From positions 118,245-182,244 of the forward strand of contig NZ_FOAV01000004.1 of the NCBI RefSeq assembly GCF_900109745.1: a stretch of DNA of 64,000 bases, written 5' to 3'. This document shows positions 1 through 9,567 of the stretch, one piece after another. This stretch comes from Roseateles sp. YR242 (GTDB lineage: Bacteria > Pseudomonadota > Gammaproteobacteria > Burkholderiales > Burkholderiaceae_C). The stretch's first letter is position 1. Each line of letters opens with the position of its first letter. The position numbers were made by a program, and so were the translations under genes. Under the pieces are notes generated by a model. That model worked only from the letters and a program-made list of their open reading frames with translations. It searched no databases and had not been told where the DNA came from.

Positions 1-12
1 GAGCGCAGCGCA

Positions 13-49
13 GGGCCGCCCCAAGCAAGCTCGCGTCCCCTCGGGGGAC
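13..49. repeat. REP-like GC-rich dyad upstream of murG
   Basis: The block gggccgccccaag, a short spacer and cccctcggggg match the core of the two-copy repeat found near 37.3-37.6 kb in this window. Similar GC-rich dyads are common between genes in Burkholderiales. It lies in the short spacer before murG, whose likely ribosome site is the GAGGGG at about 70-75. Its role is unknown; it could be an RNA stem. Confidence 0.45.
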
Positions 50-81
50 CGGTCGCGGCGTGCCGCGAACGAGGGGCAAGC

Positions 82-1167
82 ATGAGCACGCGTCATCTCG
101 TGGTGATGGCAGCGGGGACGGGAGGGCACGTCATCCCGGGTCTGGCCGTGGCCGCCGAAATGCAGCGCCGAGGCTGGACCGTCTCCTGGCTTGGCACCGA
201 AGCCGGCATGGAGAACAAGCTGGTGCCGCCTTCAGGCCTGCCCATCGACCGTCTGGCATTTGCCGGCCTGCGCGGCAAGGGCCTGCGCCATGCGGTGCTC
301 GGGATTGGCCGCCTGTTCCGCGCCCTCGCGCAGAGCGCCAACGTGCTCGGCGAGCGCAAGGCCGATGCGGTGCTGGGCATGGGCGGGTATGTCTGCCTCC
401 CCGGTGGTTTCATGGCCTGGCTGATGCGCCGGCCGCTGTTGCTGGTGAATGCGGATGCGGCCCTGCTGCTGTCCAACAAGGCCCTGGCCCCGGTGGCCCG
501 CAAGATTGCCTTCGGTTTCGATGGCCTCGCCGCGGCCCAGCAACGCAAGGGCGTGGTGACCGGCAACCCGGTCCGCGCCGAGATCGAGGACCTGCCGGCC
601 CCCGAGCTGCGCTTTGCCGGCCGCACCGGTCCGCTCAAGGTGCTGGTGGTCGGAGGCTCGCTGGGCGCTCGCGCCATCAACGACGTGCTGCCGCAGGCCC
701 TGGCCCTGTGGCCCGAAGACCAGCGTCCGCTGGTGACCCACCAGACCGGCGAAGCGAACTTCCCGCTGGTGCAGGCGGCTTATGCCAAGGCGGGTGTGCA
801 GGCAGAAGTGGTGCCCTTCATCCACGACATGGCGCAGCGCTTGTCCGACGCCGACGTGGTGATCTGCCGCGCCGGGGCCGTGACTGTGTCCGAGCTCTGC
901 GCCGCCGGGGTGGCCAGCATCCTGGTGCCCTTGGTGGTCAGCACCACCTCGCACCAACGCGACAACGCGCAATACCTGGCCCAGCATGAGGCCGGTGTGC
1001 ACCTGCCGCAGGCGGAACTGACCGCGCAGAAGTTGCACGACTTGCTGCAAGCCCCGCGCGAGCAGTGGCTGAAGCTGGCCAGCAAGGCCCGCTCGCTGGC
1101 GCGTCCGCGTGCCGCCGCGCGCGTGGCCGATGAAATTGAAGCGTTGGTTCCGAGGGGGCGAACATGA
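82..1167 (+). CDS. murG: UDP-N-acetylglucosamine-N-acetylmuramyl-(pentapeptide) pyrophosphoryl-undecaprenol GlcNAc transferase
   Basis: MurG adds GlcNAc to lipid I to make lipid II at the inner face of the cytoplasmic membrane, the last cytoplasmic step of peptidoglycan precursor synthesis. The 361-residue product is the usual length. The N-terminal glycine-rich loop GTGGHVIPG (about residues 12-20) is the lipid I-binding motif of the family, and the C-terminal half carries the donor-site region ELCAAG followed by TTSHQRDNA, typical of GT28 enzymes. The ATG has a GAGGGG ribosome site just upstream. The gene overlaps murC by 4 bp, so the two are translationally coupled. It opens the division and cell-wall cluster here; ftsW would be expected just upstream, outside the window. 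Confidence 0.97.
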   Translation: MSTRHLVVMAAGTGGHVIPGLAVAAEMQRRGWTVSWLGTEAGMENKLVPPSGLPIDRLAFAGLRGKGLRHAVLGIGRLFRALAQSANVLGERKADAVLGMGGYVCLPGGFMAWLMRRPLLLVNADAALLLSNKALAPVARKIAFGFDGLAAAQQRKGVVTGNPVRAEIEDLPAPELRFAGRTGPLKVLVVGGSLGARAINDVLPQALALWPEDQRPLVTHQTGEANFPLVQAAYAKAGVQAEVVPFIHDMAQRLSDADVVICRAGAVTVSELCAAGVASILVPLVVSTTSHQRDNAQYLAQHEAGVHLPQAELTAQKLHDLLQAPREQWLKLASKARSLARPRAAARVADEIEALVPRGRT

Positions 1168-2582
1168 AACACGCCCTCCAACGCATCCATTTCACGGGCA
1201 TCGGTGGCGCCGGCATGAGCGGCATTGCCGAACTGCTGGTGGCCCAGGGCTACCAGGTCAGCGGCTCCGACCAGGGCGAGAGCGACACCACGCGCCGCTT
1301 GCGCTCGCTGGGCGTGACCGTGCAGATCGGCCATGCCGCCGAGCACGTGGGCCAGGCACAGGTGCTGGTGAAGTCCAGCGCCATCAAGGCGGACAACCCG
1401 GAGCTGATGGCTGCGCATGCGCAGCACATCCCCGTGCTGCTGCGCGCCCAGATGCTGGCCGAACTCATGCGCCCGCGCATGGGAATTGCCGTGGCGGGCA
1501 CGCATGGCAAGACCACCACCACATCGCTGCTCACCACCGTCTTGCTGCAGGCGGGGCTGGATCCGAGCTATGCCATTGGCGGGCAACTGCTCGCCAGCGG
1601 CGCGAACGCGGCATTGGGCGCGGGCCTGCATATGGTCGTGGAAGCGGACGAGTCGGACGCGTCCTTCCTGCACTTGCTGCCGCAACTGGCCATCGTCACC
1701 AACATCGACGCGGACCACATGGACACCTACGGCCACGACCTGGCCCGGTTGCGCCAGGCCTTCGTGGACTTCCTGCACCACATGCCGTTCTGGGGTGCCG
1801 CGGTGCTGTGCGGGGACGACGCCGGTGTGCGCAGCATCGTGCCGATGCTCTCGCGTCCGGTGATCCTCTACGGGCTGGATCCGTCCCATGACGTGCGGGC
1901 CATCAACGTGCAGGCTGATCCCGGCGGCGAGATGCGCTTCACTGCGCTGCGCCGTGACCGCCGTGGCCAGGAATTGCCGCCGCTGGCGGTCCGGCTGCGC
2001 CTGGCGGGTCAGCACAACGTGCTCAATGCGCTGGCCGTGATCGCCATGGCAATGGAACTGGGCGTTCGCGACGAAGCGGTGCTGCAGGGCCTGGCCGGAT
2101 TCGGCGGCGTGGGTCGTCGCTTCCAGTCGCATGGCGAATTGCCGGTGGGCGAGGGCACCGCTGTGCTGATCGACGACTACGGCCATCACCCCGTGGAGAT
2201 GCGCGCGGTGCTGCAGGCCGCCCGTGGCGCCTACCCGGGGCGCCGCCTGGTGCTGGCCTTCCAGCCGCACCGCTACACCCGCACCCGCGACTGTTTCGCG
2301 GACTTCGCCGAGGTGCTCGCCCAGGCGGATGCGGTGCTGCTCACCGACATCTATGCGGCGAGTGAGTCGCCCCTGCCAGGGATCAGTGGCGAAAGTCTTG
2401 CGCAGGCGGTCAACGCGCACGGCACCACAGCCGCTTATGTCGGCGACTGGCAGCAATTGCCTGAGGCACTGGCCGCGCACGCGCGCGCCGGTGATGTATT
2501 GATCGTGATGGGGGCCGGCTCGATTGCTGCCGTACCGGCCCGCACGGTGGAACTGATGAAGCAAGGGAAGGGCCGGCCATGA
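1164..2582 (+). CDS. murC: UDP-N-acetylmuramate-L-alanine ligase
   Basis: MurC is the ATP-dependent ligase that joins L-alanine to UDP-MurNAc, the first residue of the peptidoglycan stem peptide. The 472-residue protein shows the Mur ligase layout: an N-terminal Rossmann-like domain with GIGGAGMSG near residue 13, the ATP P-loop GTHGKTTTT near residues 112-120, the Mg-binding EADESD segment, and the C-terminal domain with DDYGHHP near residue 337. Its start overlaps the murG stop and its own stop overlaps the ddl start, so the three genes form one coupled transcript. Nothing in it departs from the family. Confidence 0.97.
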   Translation: MKHALQRIHFTGIGGAGMSGIAELLVAQGYQVSGSDQGESDTTRRLRSLGVTVQIGHAAEHVGQAQVLVKSSAIKADNPELMAAHAQHIPVLLRAQMLAELMRPRMGIAVAGTHGKTTTTSLLTTVLLQAGLDPSYAIGGQLLASGANAALGAGLHMVVEADESDASFLHLLPQLAIVTNIDADHMDTYGHDLARLRQAFVDFLHHMPFWGAAVLCGDDAGVRSIVPMLSRPVILYGLDPSHDVRAINVQADPGGEMRFTALRRDRRGQELPPLAVRLRLAGQHNVLNALAVIAMAMELGVRDEAVLQGLAGFGGVGRRFQSHGELPVGEGTAVLIDDYGHHPVEMRAVLQAARGAYPGRRLVLAFQPHRYTRTRDCFADFAEVLAQADAVLLTDIYAASESPLPGISGESLAQAVNAHGTTAAYVGDWQQLPEALAAHARAGDVLIVMGAGSIAAVPARTVELMKQGKGRP

Positions 2583-3565
2583 AACTGGACCTCAATATCG
2601 ATGTGAAGGCACTCGGCAAGGTGGCCGTGCTGCAGGGTGGGGATTCGGCGGAGCGCGAGGTCTCGCTGATGTCGGGCGCGGGCGTACTGGGCGCGCTGCG
2701 GGCTTCGGGCGTGGACGCCCATGCCTTCGACCCGTCCGAGCGTTCACTGCTGGCGCTGAAAGCCGAGGGCTTCCAGCGCGCGTTCATTGCCCTGCACGGT
2801 CGCCATGGCGAAGACGGTACGGTGCAGGGCGCGCTGGAACTGCTGGGAATTCCCTACACCGGCTCCGGCGTCATGGCGTCCGCCATCGCCATGGACAAGA
2901 TCACCACCAAGCGTGTGTGGGTGGCCGACGGCCTGCCGACGCCGCGCTGGGTGAGTCTCAGGGGCGACGATCTCAAGCGCGAGCGTGTGCGCACCGTGCC
3001 CGATGAGCTGGGCCTGCCGGTCTTCGTGAAGCCGCCGCATGAGGGGTCTTCGGTCGGTGCGACCAAGGTCAACGGCTATTCGGAGATGCAGGATGCGGTC
3101 ACGCTGGCGGCCAGGTACGACACCGAAGTGCTGTGCGAGGAATTCGTCGACGGCCAGGAATTGACTTGCGCCGTGCTGGGCGCTGGCGACGACGCGCAGG
3201 CGCTGCCCGTGATCGAGATCCGCGCCGAGCAAGGCAATTACGACTATCAGAACAAGTACTTCACCGACACCACGCAATACCTGATCGGTCAATTGCCGCC
3301 CGCTCAGCAGGCGGAGATCCAGGCGCTGGTGCTCCAGGCCTATCGCTCGCTGGGTTGCCGGGGGTGGGGCCGCGCCGACCTGATGCTGCGCAAGAGCGAT
3401 GACCGGGTCTTCCTGCTGGAGATGAACACCTCGCCCGGCATGACCTCGCATTCGCTGGTTCCCAAGGCTGCCAAGGCGGTGGGGGTGAGCTACGAGCAAC
3501 TGTGCCTGTGGCTGCTGGCCCAGGCCACGCTGGATCAACCCACGCCGCTGACCCCGGCCGCCTGA
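2579..3565 (+). CDS. ddl: D-alanine-D-alanine ligase
   Basis: Ddl makes the D-Ala-D-Ala dipeptide added to UDP-MurNAc-tripeptide. The 328-residue ATP-grasp enzyme has the family signature [12 protein letters not shown] near residue 73, the substrate and ATP loop [12 protein letters not shown] in the centre, and the C-terminal signature [18 protein letters not shown] near residue 280. Length and placement between murC and ftsQ match ddlB of the proteobacterial cluster. It begins inside the last codons of murC (4-bp overlap). A 21-bp gap leads into ftsQ. Confidence 0.96.
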   Translation: MKLDLNIDVKALGKVAVLQGGDSAEREVSLMSGAGVLGALRASGVDAHAFDPSERSLLALKAEGFQRAFIALHGRHGEDGTVQGALELLGIPYTGSGVMASAIAMDKITTKRVWVADGLPTPRWVSLRGDDLKRERVRTVPDELGLPVFVKPPHEGSSVGATKVNGYSEMQDAVTLAARYDTEVLCEEFVDGQELTCAVLGAGDDAQALPVIEIRAEQGNYDYQNKYFTDTTQYLIGQLPPAQQAEIQALVLQAYRSLGCRGWGRADLMLRKSDDRVFLLEMNTSPGMTSHSLVPKAAKAVGVSYEQLCLWLLAQATLDQPTPLTPAA

Positions 3566-3586
3566 GGACCGAACTCCTTCTTCATC

Positions 3587-4426
3587 ATGGGCGCCACCTT
3601 CACCCACTCCCCGCCGCCGCTGCCGCCGGACATCCGTGTGATGAACGGCGTCGCGGCGTTGCTGGCGGTGCTGGTGACCCTGGGTGGATTGGGCCTGGGG
3701 CTGCAATGGCTGGTGCGCCAGCCCTTCTTTGCGGTCGGCGGCATCACGGTGGAAGGCGATGTCTCGCGCAACAGCACGGCTTCATTGCGGGCCAACGCCC
3801 TGCCGCGCCTGCGTGGCAACTTCGTGACCATGAATCTGCAGAACGCGCGCCAGGCCTTTGAGGCGGTGCCGTGGGTGCGCCGTGCCACCGTGCAGCGCGT
3901 CTGGCCCCGCAGGCTGCTGGTCCACCTGGAAGAACACCACCCTGCCGCCTACTGGGAAACCAAGGCAGACAACGCGGACGCGGACAGCGACGCGGTGGTG
4001 GACACCCGCTTGGTCAACACCTTCGGGGAGGTCTTCGAAGCCAACCTGGGCGATGTGGAAGACGACGACCTGCCCACCTTGTCCGGCCCCGACAAAACCT
4101 CCGCCGCCATGCTGTCCATGTGGAAGCAGCTCGATCCGCTGACGCGCGCCAAATTGAATGAAGGCGTGGAACGGCTGGATTTGTCCGGCCGCGGTTCCTG
4201 GAAAGCCACGCTGGAAAAAGGCGCGGTGGTGGAAATTGGTCGAGGCACCGAGGCGGATGTGGTGGGGCGGTATTCGCAATTTATCGGGAGCATTCCCAGG
4301 ATTGCGGCCCGTTATCAGACATCGATGATTTCCGCGGACCTGCGCCATGAGCAGGGATACGCAGTACGGTTGGCCGGGGTGACCACCGTTTCCAATGCGC
4401 CCAAGGGCGCTACCAAGAAGAATTGA
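3587..4426 (+). CDS. ftsQ: Cell division protein FtsQ
   Basis: FtsQ is a bitopic inner-membrane protein that links FtsB/FtsL and the cytoplasmic ring to the septal synthase. The 279-residue product has a short proline-rich cytoplasmic tail, one transmembrane helix at about residues 20-42, a periplasmic POTRA domain (about 47-117, starting FFAVGGITVEG) and the FtsQ/DivIB domain to about residue 255. The stretch around residues 125-150 is rich in Asp and Ala, an insertion not typical of E. coli FtsQ. The start has only a weak upstream ribosome site, with GAGGAC at 3564-3569 rather far away, so expression may rely on coupling to ddl. Confidence 0.93.
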   Translation: MGATFTHSPPPLPPDIRVMNGVAALLAVLVTLGGLGLGLQWLVRQPFFAVGGITVEGDVSRNSTASLRANALPRLRGNFVTMNLQNARQAFEAVPWVRRATVQRVWPRRLLVHLEEHHPAAYWETKADNADADSDAVVDTRLVNTFGEVFEANLGDVEDDDLPTLSGPDKTSAAMLSMWKQLDPLTRAKLNEGVERLDLSGRGSWKATLEKGAVVEIGRGTEADVVGRYSQFIGSIPRIAARYQTSMISADLRHEQGYAVRLAGVTTVSNAPKGATKKN

Positions 4427-4434
4427 GGACAGGC

Positions 4435-5664
4435 ATGGCCAAGGAATACAAGGATTTGGTCGTTGGTTTGGACATCGGCACCGCCAAGATCATGGCGGTG
4501 GTGGCCGAGGTGATGGGCAATGGGGAATTGCGCATTGCCGGTCTGGGCGTGGCGCCCAGCCATGGGCTCAAGCGGGGTGTGGTGGTCAATATTGATGCCA
4601 CGGTGCAGTCCATCCAGCAGGCCCTGAAAGAGGCCGAAATGATGGCCGACTGCCGTATCTCCAGGGTTTTCACGGGGATCACCGGCAGCCATATTCGCGG
4701 CCAGAACTCCACCGGAATGGTGATTGTCCGGGATAAGGAAGTGACGCCCGTGGATGTTGCCCGTGTGGTGGAAACCGCCAAGGCCATCAATATTCCGAAC
4801 GATCAGCGGCTGCTGCTGGTGGAACCCCAGGAATTTGTCATCGATGGCCATGAGGTGAAAGAACCCATCGGCATGAGCGGTGGCCGCCTGGAGGTCAAGG
4901 TCCATATCGTGACCGGGGCCCAGAGCGCGGCGGAGAACATCGTCAAGTGCGTGCGTCGCTGCGGCCTGGAAGTCGAGCAACTCGTTCTGAATCCGAGCGC
5001 GTCCAGTTTGGCAGCACTAACTTCGGACGAGCGCGACCTGGGCGTGGCGCTGGTGGACATTGGTGCCGGCACCACCGACGTGGCGATTTTTACCGGTGGT
5101 TCCATCCGCCATACGGCAGTCATTCCGATTGCCGGCGACCTTATTACCAGCGATATCGCGATGGCCTTGCGCACCCCTACGAAGGATGCCGAGGAAATCA
5201 AGGTTGAGCATGGTGTGGCCAAGCAATTGCTGGCGGATCCGGCGGATCAGGTGGAAGTTCCGGGTTTGGGCGACCGGGCACCCCGAATGCTCTCCAAGCA
5301 GGCTTTGGCGGGTGTTATCGAACCACGCGTGGAAGAAATCTTCTCGTTGGTGCACCAGGTCATCCGGGAATCTGGCTATGAAGAGCTGTTGTCTTCCGGC
5401 ATTGTGTTGTCGGGAGGCTCCTCGGTGATGCCGGGAATGGTCGAACTGGCGGAGGATATTTTCCTCAAACCCGTACGCCGGGGAAATCCGACCTACAGCG
5501 GTGCCTTGTTTGACATGGTTGCCAACCCGCGTTCGGCGACCGTGATGGGTTTGCTGGATGAGGCGCGCCTGTCCCGCACGCGGGGTTTCAAGGCGGCGCA
5601 GCAGGCGGGCTCGGTGAAGACGCTGTTTGGGCGAGCCAAAGACTGGTTCTTGGGTAATTTCTAG
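4435..5664 (+). CDS. ftsA: Cell division protein FtsA
   Basis: FtsA is the actin-like ATPase that tethers FtsZ to the membrane and recruits later divisome proteins. From the ATG at 4435, preceded by GAGGAC at 4425-4430, it is 409 residues. A TTG four codons upstream is open but has no better ribosome site. Visible features are the phosphate-1 loop VGLDIGTAKI near residue 9, the second phosphate loop VDIGAGTTDVAIF, the GIVLSGGSSVMPG adenosine motif, and a C-terminal amphipathic end (LFGRAKDWFLGNF) of the kind that binds the membrane. Codon usage is noticeably less GC-biased than in neighbouring genes. Confidence 0.96.
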   Translation: MAKEYKDLVVGLDIGTAKIMAVVAEVMGNGELRIAGLGVAPSHGLKRGVVVNIDATVQSIQQALKEAEMMADCRISRVFTGITGSHIRGQNSTGMVIVRDKEVTPVDVARVVETAKAINIPNDQRLLLVEPQEFVIDGHEVKEPIGMSGGRLEVKVHIVTGAQSAAENIVKCVRRCGLEVEQLVLNPSASSLAALTSDERDLGVALVDIGAGTTDVAIFTGGSIRHTAVIPIAGDLITSDIAMALRTPTKDAEEIKVEHGVAKQLLADPADQVEVPGLGDRAPRMLSKQALAGVIEPRVEEIFSLVHQVIRESGYEELLSSGIVLSGGSSVMPGMVELAEDIFLKPVRRGNPTYSGALFDMVANPRSATVMGLLDEARLSRTRGFKAAQQAGSVKTLFGRAKDWFLGNF

Positions 5665-5675
5665 AGTTGTTCAAC

Positions 5676-5717
5676 CTCATCTCGGGGCTTCGGGCCGAGT
5701 TATGGCCCCGAAATGAG
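5676..5717. promoter_or_regulatory. Long inverted repeat between ftsA and ftsZ
   Basis: The arms ctcatctcggggct (5676-5689) and ggccccgaaatgag (5704-5717) pair over 14 positions with one mismatch and one G-U pair, around a 14-nt loop. No T-run follows, so it is not a standard terminator. Its place 12 bp after the ftsA stop and about 70 bp before ftsZ suggests a transcript stability element, an attenuator or a protein-binding site that sets ftsZ relative to ftsA. This role is inferred. Confidence 0.6.
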
Positions 5718-5788
5718 TGTCAAAAATGTGGGGAAGCCCACTTCAATTTCGCTGATGGTAGTTGCACAATATGGACAGGAGGTTTGAT

Positions 5789-7027
5789 ATGGCCATCGAA
5801 ATGATCGAAGAGTTTGATCAGGGCACCCAGATCAAGGTGATCGGTGTCGGCGGCGGCGGCGGCAATGCGGTTGAACACATGATTGCGCAAGGCGTGCAAG
5901 GTGTGGAATTCGTCGTTGCCAACACTGACGCCCAGGCCCTGAACCGCTCGAAGGCGGATCAGCTCCTGCAACTGGGCCATACCGGCCTGGGGGCCGGCGC
6001 CAAGCCGGAAGTCGGGCGCGGCGCCGCTGAAGAAGCTGAAGCCCGCATCCGCGAATCCATCACGGGCGCGCACATGCTGTTCATCACGGCCGGCATGGGC
6101 GGCGGCACCGGTACGGGCGCAGCCCCGGTGATCGCCCGTGTGGCCCGTGAAATGGGCATCCTGACTGTGGGCGTGGTCACCAAGCCGTTCGAATTCGAAG
6201 GTTCGCGCCGTTCGAAGGCGGCGGACCTGGGTCTGGCCGAGCTGGAAGCCAACGTTGACTCGCTCATCGTGGTGCTGAACGACAAGCTGCTGGAAGTGCT
6301 GGGCGACGACGTCACGCAGGACCAGGCTTTTGCTCATGCCAACGATGTACTGAAGAACGCGGTGGGCGGCATCTCGGACATCATCCACATGCCGGGTCTG
6401 GTGAACGTCGACTTTGAAGACGTCAAGACCGTCATGAGCGAGCCGGGCAAGGCGATGATGGGCACGGCCGTGGCCGCTGGCCCGGACCGCGCAGCCAAGG
6501 CAGCGGAACTGGCGGTGGCCTGCCCGCTGCTGGAAGGCATCGATCTGTCGGGCGCGCGTGGCGTGCTGGTGCTGATCGCGGCGAGCCGCAGCAACTTCAA
6601 GCTGGCCGAGAGCCGTAACGCGATGACCACCATCAAGCGTTATGCCGCCGAAGATGCCCACATCATCTACGGCACTGCTTACGACGAAAGCCTGGGCGAC
6701 CAGCTGCGTGTGACGGTGATTGCCACTGGCCTGTGCCAGCGTGGTCGTGCGCAGCAGCCGCTGCAGGTGGTGCAGCAGACGACGCTGCGCACCGGTACCG
6801 ACAACATGCCGGTGCTGACGCAGCCCGTCGTGATGCCGGGTTCGGCGGCAGCCACGTCCGGCGTCTCGACGCCGGCCGCGACCATGACCGCCCAGGACTT
6901 TGGCGGCATGAATGTGCCCAGCGTCTGGCGTCATGGCCGTACGGCGGCCGCCAAGGTGGAAGCCCTGTCGTCCAACGGCATGGACGAAATCGAGATCCCG
7001 GCCTTCCTGCGCAAGCAGGCGGACTGA
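5789..7027 (+). CDS. ftsZ: Cell division protein FtsZ
   Basis: FtsZ is the tubulin-like GTPase that polymerises into the Z ring. The ATG at 5789 sits 6 bp after a perfect AGGAGG (5777-5782), so the 412-residue form is chosen over an upstream open start. The N-terminal segment has the GVGGGGGNAV nucleotide loop, the tubulin signature GGGTGTGAAP lies near residues 104-113, and NVDFEDVKTVM forms the catalytic synergy-loop region. A variable Ala/Thr/Ser-rich linker leads to the C-terminal conserved peptide IEIPAFLRKQAD, the docking site for FtsA and ZipA. A strong terminator follows, so ftsZ ends this transcription unit. Confidence 0.98.
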   Translation: MAIEMIEEFDQGTQIKVIGVGGGGGNAVEHMIAQGVQGVEFVVANTDAQALNRSKADQLLQLGHTGLGAGAKPEVGRGAAEEAEARIRESITGAHMLFITAGMGGGTGTGAAPVIARVAREMGILTVGVVTKPFEFEGSRRSKAADLGLAELEANVDSLIVVLNDKLLEVLGDDVTQDQAFAHANDVLKNAVGGISDIIHMPGLVNVDFEDVKTVMSEPGKAMMGTAVAAGPDRAAKAAELAVACPLLEGIDLSGARGVLVLIAASRSNFKLAESRNAMTTIKRYAAEDAHIIYGTAYDESLGDQLRVTVIATGLCQRGRAQQPLQVVQQTTLRTGTDNMPVLTQPVVMPGSAAATSGVSTPAATMTAQDFGGMNVPSVWRHGRTAAAKVEALSSNGMDEIEIPAFLRKQAD

Positions 7028-7058
7028 TCCGACCACCTTCTGACCATCAGCGATTCAA

Positions 7059-7088
7059 GGCCATGCCGGGCTCGGCATGGCCTTTTTT
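7059..7088 (+). terminator. Rho-independent terminator after ftsZ
   Basis: A perfect 10-bp stem (ggccatgccg / cggcatggcc) with the 4-nt loop ggct is followed by six T residues at 7083-7088. It starts 31 bp after the ftsZ stop and separates the division cluster from the histidine kinase and lpxC, which therefore need their own promoter. Confidence 0.93.
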
Positions 7089-7435
7089 CGTCCATCTGTT
7101 GCCGCGCCGTGGGCAGGGAGGCGGCTCCTTGGCCGAGCCTGTTGCAATTCCGGGCTCGTGCAGCCCTCGGAACTTGGGCACACTTGCCGCCCAAACACAC
7201 ACCGGAACCTCGGGACCCACCTCTAGAGTGATGCATGGCGCAGGGATGTCCAGGCTGGGAGACAAGCAACATCGGTTGGCCATGGCCTGCCTGGCGCAAG
7301 CATGGGCGCGCCGCTGGGGCTCCCGGCAGAACCGCCCATGAAGGCGGCGACAGTCGTGGACATGAAGCTGTCCACCCATATGCCAGCGACGGTTCCGCAG
7401 GAAATGTCGGTGGTTGTTCAATTCGGCGCCTTGGC
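7089..7435. other. Gene-free spacer between the ftsZ terminator and the histidine kinase
   Basis: About 350 bp without a convincing gene. The kinase frame stays open upstream to 7235, but that extension is low-complexity, lacks a ribosome site and would hide the signal peptide, so it is treated as non-coding. The promoter for the kinase and lpxC must lie here or within the kinase gene; no clear sigma-70 hexamer pair could be assigned by eye. Confidence 0.5.
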
Positions 7436-9544
7436 ATGATGATGCGCAGCCTGGCCATGGCGATCGGGCTGGCGATCTGGCTGTTGCTGGGGTTTCATGT
7501 GTCGCCAGCGCTCGCCCGTACGGCTCCGGGACTGGACGTGGGCGCCAACAGCAAGCCCGGTCTGCTGGGCGTGTTGGCCGGCGAAGGCAGCCAGGCGGCC
7601 AGTGATGGTGACGCAGGGGAATCCGCGGGCCATGGGGTCCTGGAGGGGCCGGGCGCGCAGCGGGCCACCGAAGCGATGATGGCCACCAGTGACTGGACCC
7701 TGGAGCAGTTGCAGGGCTGGCGCCGTGCCCTGCGGTCCATGGACGGGGGCAGCGGGCAACTGCCGGCCGACCTGCTGCCGCCTTCCAGCCCGGGGGCCTG
7801 GCAGCCGGTGGCGCTGCCGGATGTGCGTGAGCGCGAGGCCACGCAAGACCTGAGCACGCCGCGGCGCTACCAGATGCGCTGGTATCGCATCCGTTATGCG
7901 CCGCCGCATGGCCGCTGGCCGACCAGTGTGGCCTTGTACATGCCGCGCCTGGTGGCGCAGGCGGCAGCGGTGCTGGTCAAGACGGACAACGGCTGGCGGC
8001 CTGTCTTTGACAACCAGTCTGGTGCGCGTGAGCAATGGGTGCGGCCCTTGTGGGTGGTCCTGCCGGCGGCGCTGACCGAGTTGCGGGATGAGCGGGAGAT
8101 CGAGGTCGTCATTGCCGTGCCGGTGATGCAGGGCCTGTACTACGCGGTGTCCAGCGTCTGGCTGGGTGCGCGCGAGGACCTGGAGCCTCGCCATGACCGC
8201 CGCTGGGTGTTGCAGATCGGTGTGCCGCAGGCCACCAGCCTGACTCTGGTGACACTGGGGCTGTTTGCCCTGGTGTTGTGGCTGAAGCGGCGGGAGGACC
8301 CGGCCTACCTGCTGTTTGCCCTGGCCAGCGTGGCCTGGCTGGTGCGCAACCTGCACTATCACCTGGACCTGCCGCGCACCCGGGATGCGCTCGACTGGTT
8401 CTGGTGGATCACCCATGCCTCGATGTCGTGGGTGATGTTGCTCACCTTCCTTTTTGCCTTGCGTTTTGCGCGTCAGCGCTTCGACCGTTTTGAGCGCACG
8501 GTCACGGCCTTTGTCCTGGTGGCCAGCATTGTGTCGCTGCCGCTGTGGGGCCGCGGCATGGACACGCTGGTGCTGATGCACATCTGCAATGCGGTGGTGG
8601 GCCTGGCGGGCACGGGTTTTGTGGCCACCATTGCCTGGCGGCAGGGCAGCCGGGAGTTGCGGCTGATTGCGGCGGCGCTGGTGATCGGCATTGGCCTGGC
8701 CATCCATGACCTGGGCCTGTTGGCGGGCTGGTGGTGGCCGGAGCACATCTACCTGATGCCTTTTGCCACCTTGGTGGTGCTGGCCAGCTTCCTGTATGCG
8801 GTGCAGTACCGCTATATCCAGGCGCTGCGGGGCGTGGAGCGGGCCAACGAGGAGCTGGCGAACCGGCTGTCCGAGCAGAGCGAGCAACTGCGTGCCCAGC
8901 ATGACAAGTTGCGCGAGGTGGAGCGGCAGCAGGCCTTGCTGCTGGAGCGCCAACGCCTGATGCAGGACATGCATGACGGCCTCGGGTCGTCGCTGCTGTC
9001 GGCGATGGTGGCGGTGGAGCAGGGCTCGATGCCGCAGGACCAGGTGGTCGGGGTGTTGCGCGAGTGCGTGGACGATCTGCGGCTGGTGATCGACTCGCTG
9101 GAGCCGGTGGGCCACGATCTGGTCTCGCTGCTGGCGACGATGCGGTACCGGCTGGGCAAGCGTCTGCAGCTGGGCGGGCTCAAGCTGGAATGGGACGTGC
9201 ATGACCTGCCGGTGCTGGAGTGGCTGGAGCCACCAGATGCCTTGCATGTGCTGCGGCTGATGCAGGAGGCGCTGACCAATGCGCTCAAGCATGCACGGGC
9301 GAGCCGGGTGCGGGTGGTGACGCGGGATCTGGGGCGCAAGGTCGAGATCCGGGTGGAAGATGACGGCGAGGGTTTTGATGTGGGCAGCGTGACGGCGGGG
9401 CGTGGGCTGCGAGGGCAGCAGCGTCGGGCGCGTCAGCTGGGGGGCAGCTTGCGGGTGGACAGCAGCCCGGGGCATGGCACGGTGGTGACCTTGCGTCTAC
9501 CGGTAGAACGCACGGAACCGGAAACATCGCTTCAGCAGGGTTGA
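7436..9544 (+). CDS. Membrane sensor histidine kinase, 7TM-DISM-like with HisKA_3 core
   Basis: From the ATG at 7436 (ATGs at 7439 and 7442 are alternatives) the protein is 702 residues. It has a signal peptide (hydrophobic stretch ending SPALA), a periplasmic region of about 220 residues, about seven transmembrane helices (roughly residues 265-460), a coiled-coil (about 465-510), the phosphoacceptor box [11 protein letters not shown] with His513, and an HATPase domain with N box [11 protein letters not shown]1 DDGEGF, G2 [11 protein letters not shown] and G3 GHGTVV. Layout resembles 7TMR-DISM sensors; the core is the NarX/UhpB type that phosphorylates NarL-type regulators. No regulator gene adjoins it. 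It ends 23 bp before lpxC, so the two are probably cotranscribed. The ligand is unknown. Confidence 0.9.
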   Translation: MMMRSLAMAIGLAIWLLLGFHVSPALARTAPGLDVGANSKPGLLGVLAGEGSQAASDGDAGESAGHGVLEGPGAQRATEAMMATSDWTLEQLQGWRRALRSMDGGSGQLPADLLPPSSPGAWQPVALPDVREREATQDLSTPRRYQMRWYRIRYAPPHGRWPTSVALYMPRLVAQAAAVLVKTDNGWRPVFDNQSGAREQWVRPLWVVLPAALTELRDEREIEVVIAVPVMQGLYYAVSSVWLGAREDLEPRHDRRWVLQIGVPQATSLTLVTLGLFALVLWLKRREDPAYLLFALASVAWLVRNLHYHLDLPRTRDALDWFWWITHASMSWVMLLTFLFALRFARQRFDRFERTVTAFVLVASIVSLPLWGRGMDTLVLMHICNAVVGLAGTGFVATIAWRQGSRELRLIAAALVIGIGLAIHDLGLLAGWWWPEHIYLMPFATLVVLASFLYAVQYRYIQALRGVERANEELANRLSEQSEQLRAQHDKLREVERQQALLLERQRLMQDMHDGLGSSLLSAMVAVEQGSMPQDQVVGVLRECVDDLRLVIDSLEPVGHDLVSLLATMRYRLGKRLQLGGLKLEWDVHDLPVLEWLEPPDALHVLRLMQEALTNALKHARASRVRVVTRDLGRKVEIRVEDDGEGFDVGSVTAGRGLRGQQRRARQLGGSLRVDSSPGHGTVVTLRLPVERTEPETSLQQG

Positions 9545-9567
9545 CGCGGTTTTGGGACAATCGGCGC

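Noticed and set aside
780-2564. Long minus-strand open frame over murG-murC (594 codons)
   Set aside because: High-GC third-position bias keeps antisense frames open. The product is His/Gln/Arg-rich with no motif, and the sense genes are certain.
7235-7435. N-terminal extension of the histidine kinase
   Set aside because: It would put 67 low-complexity residues before a clear signal peptide, and no ribosome site precedes 7235.
7418-9475. 685-codon minus-strand frame over the histidine kinase
   Set aside because: Rich in Gln, His, Pro and Arg, as expected for a shadow frame. The kinase motifs on the plus strand settle it.
9541-9567. Extra nine codons at the start of lpxC
   Set aside because: They overlap the kinase stop and precede the conserved MLKQRTI start. 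No ribosome site supports the TTG at 9541.
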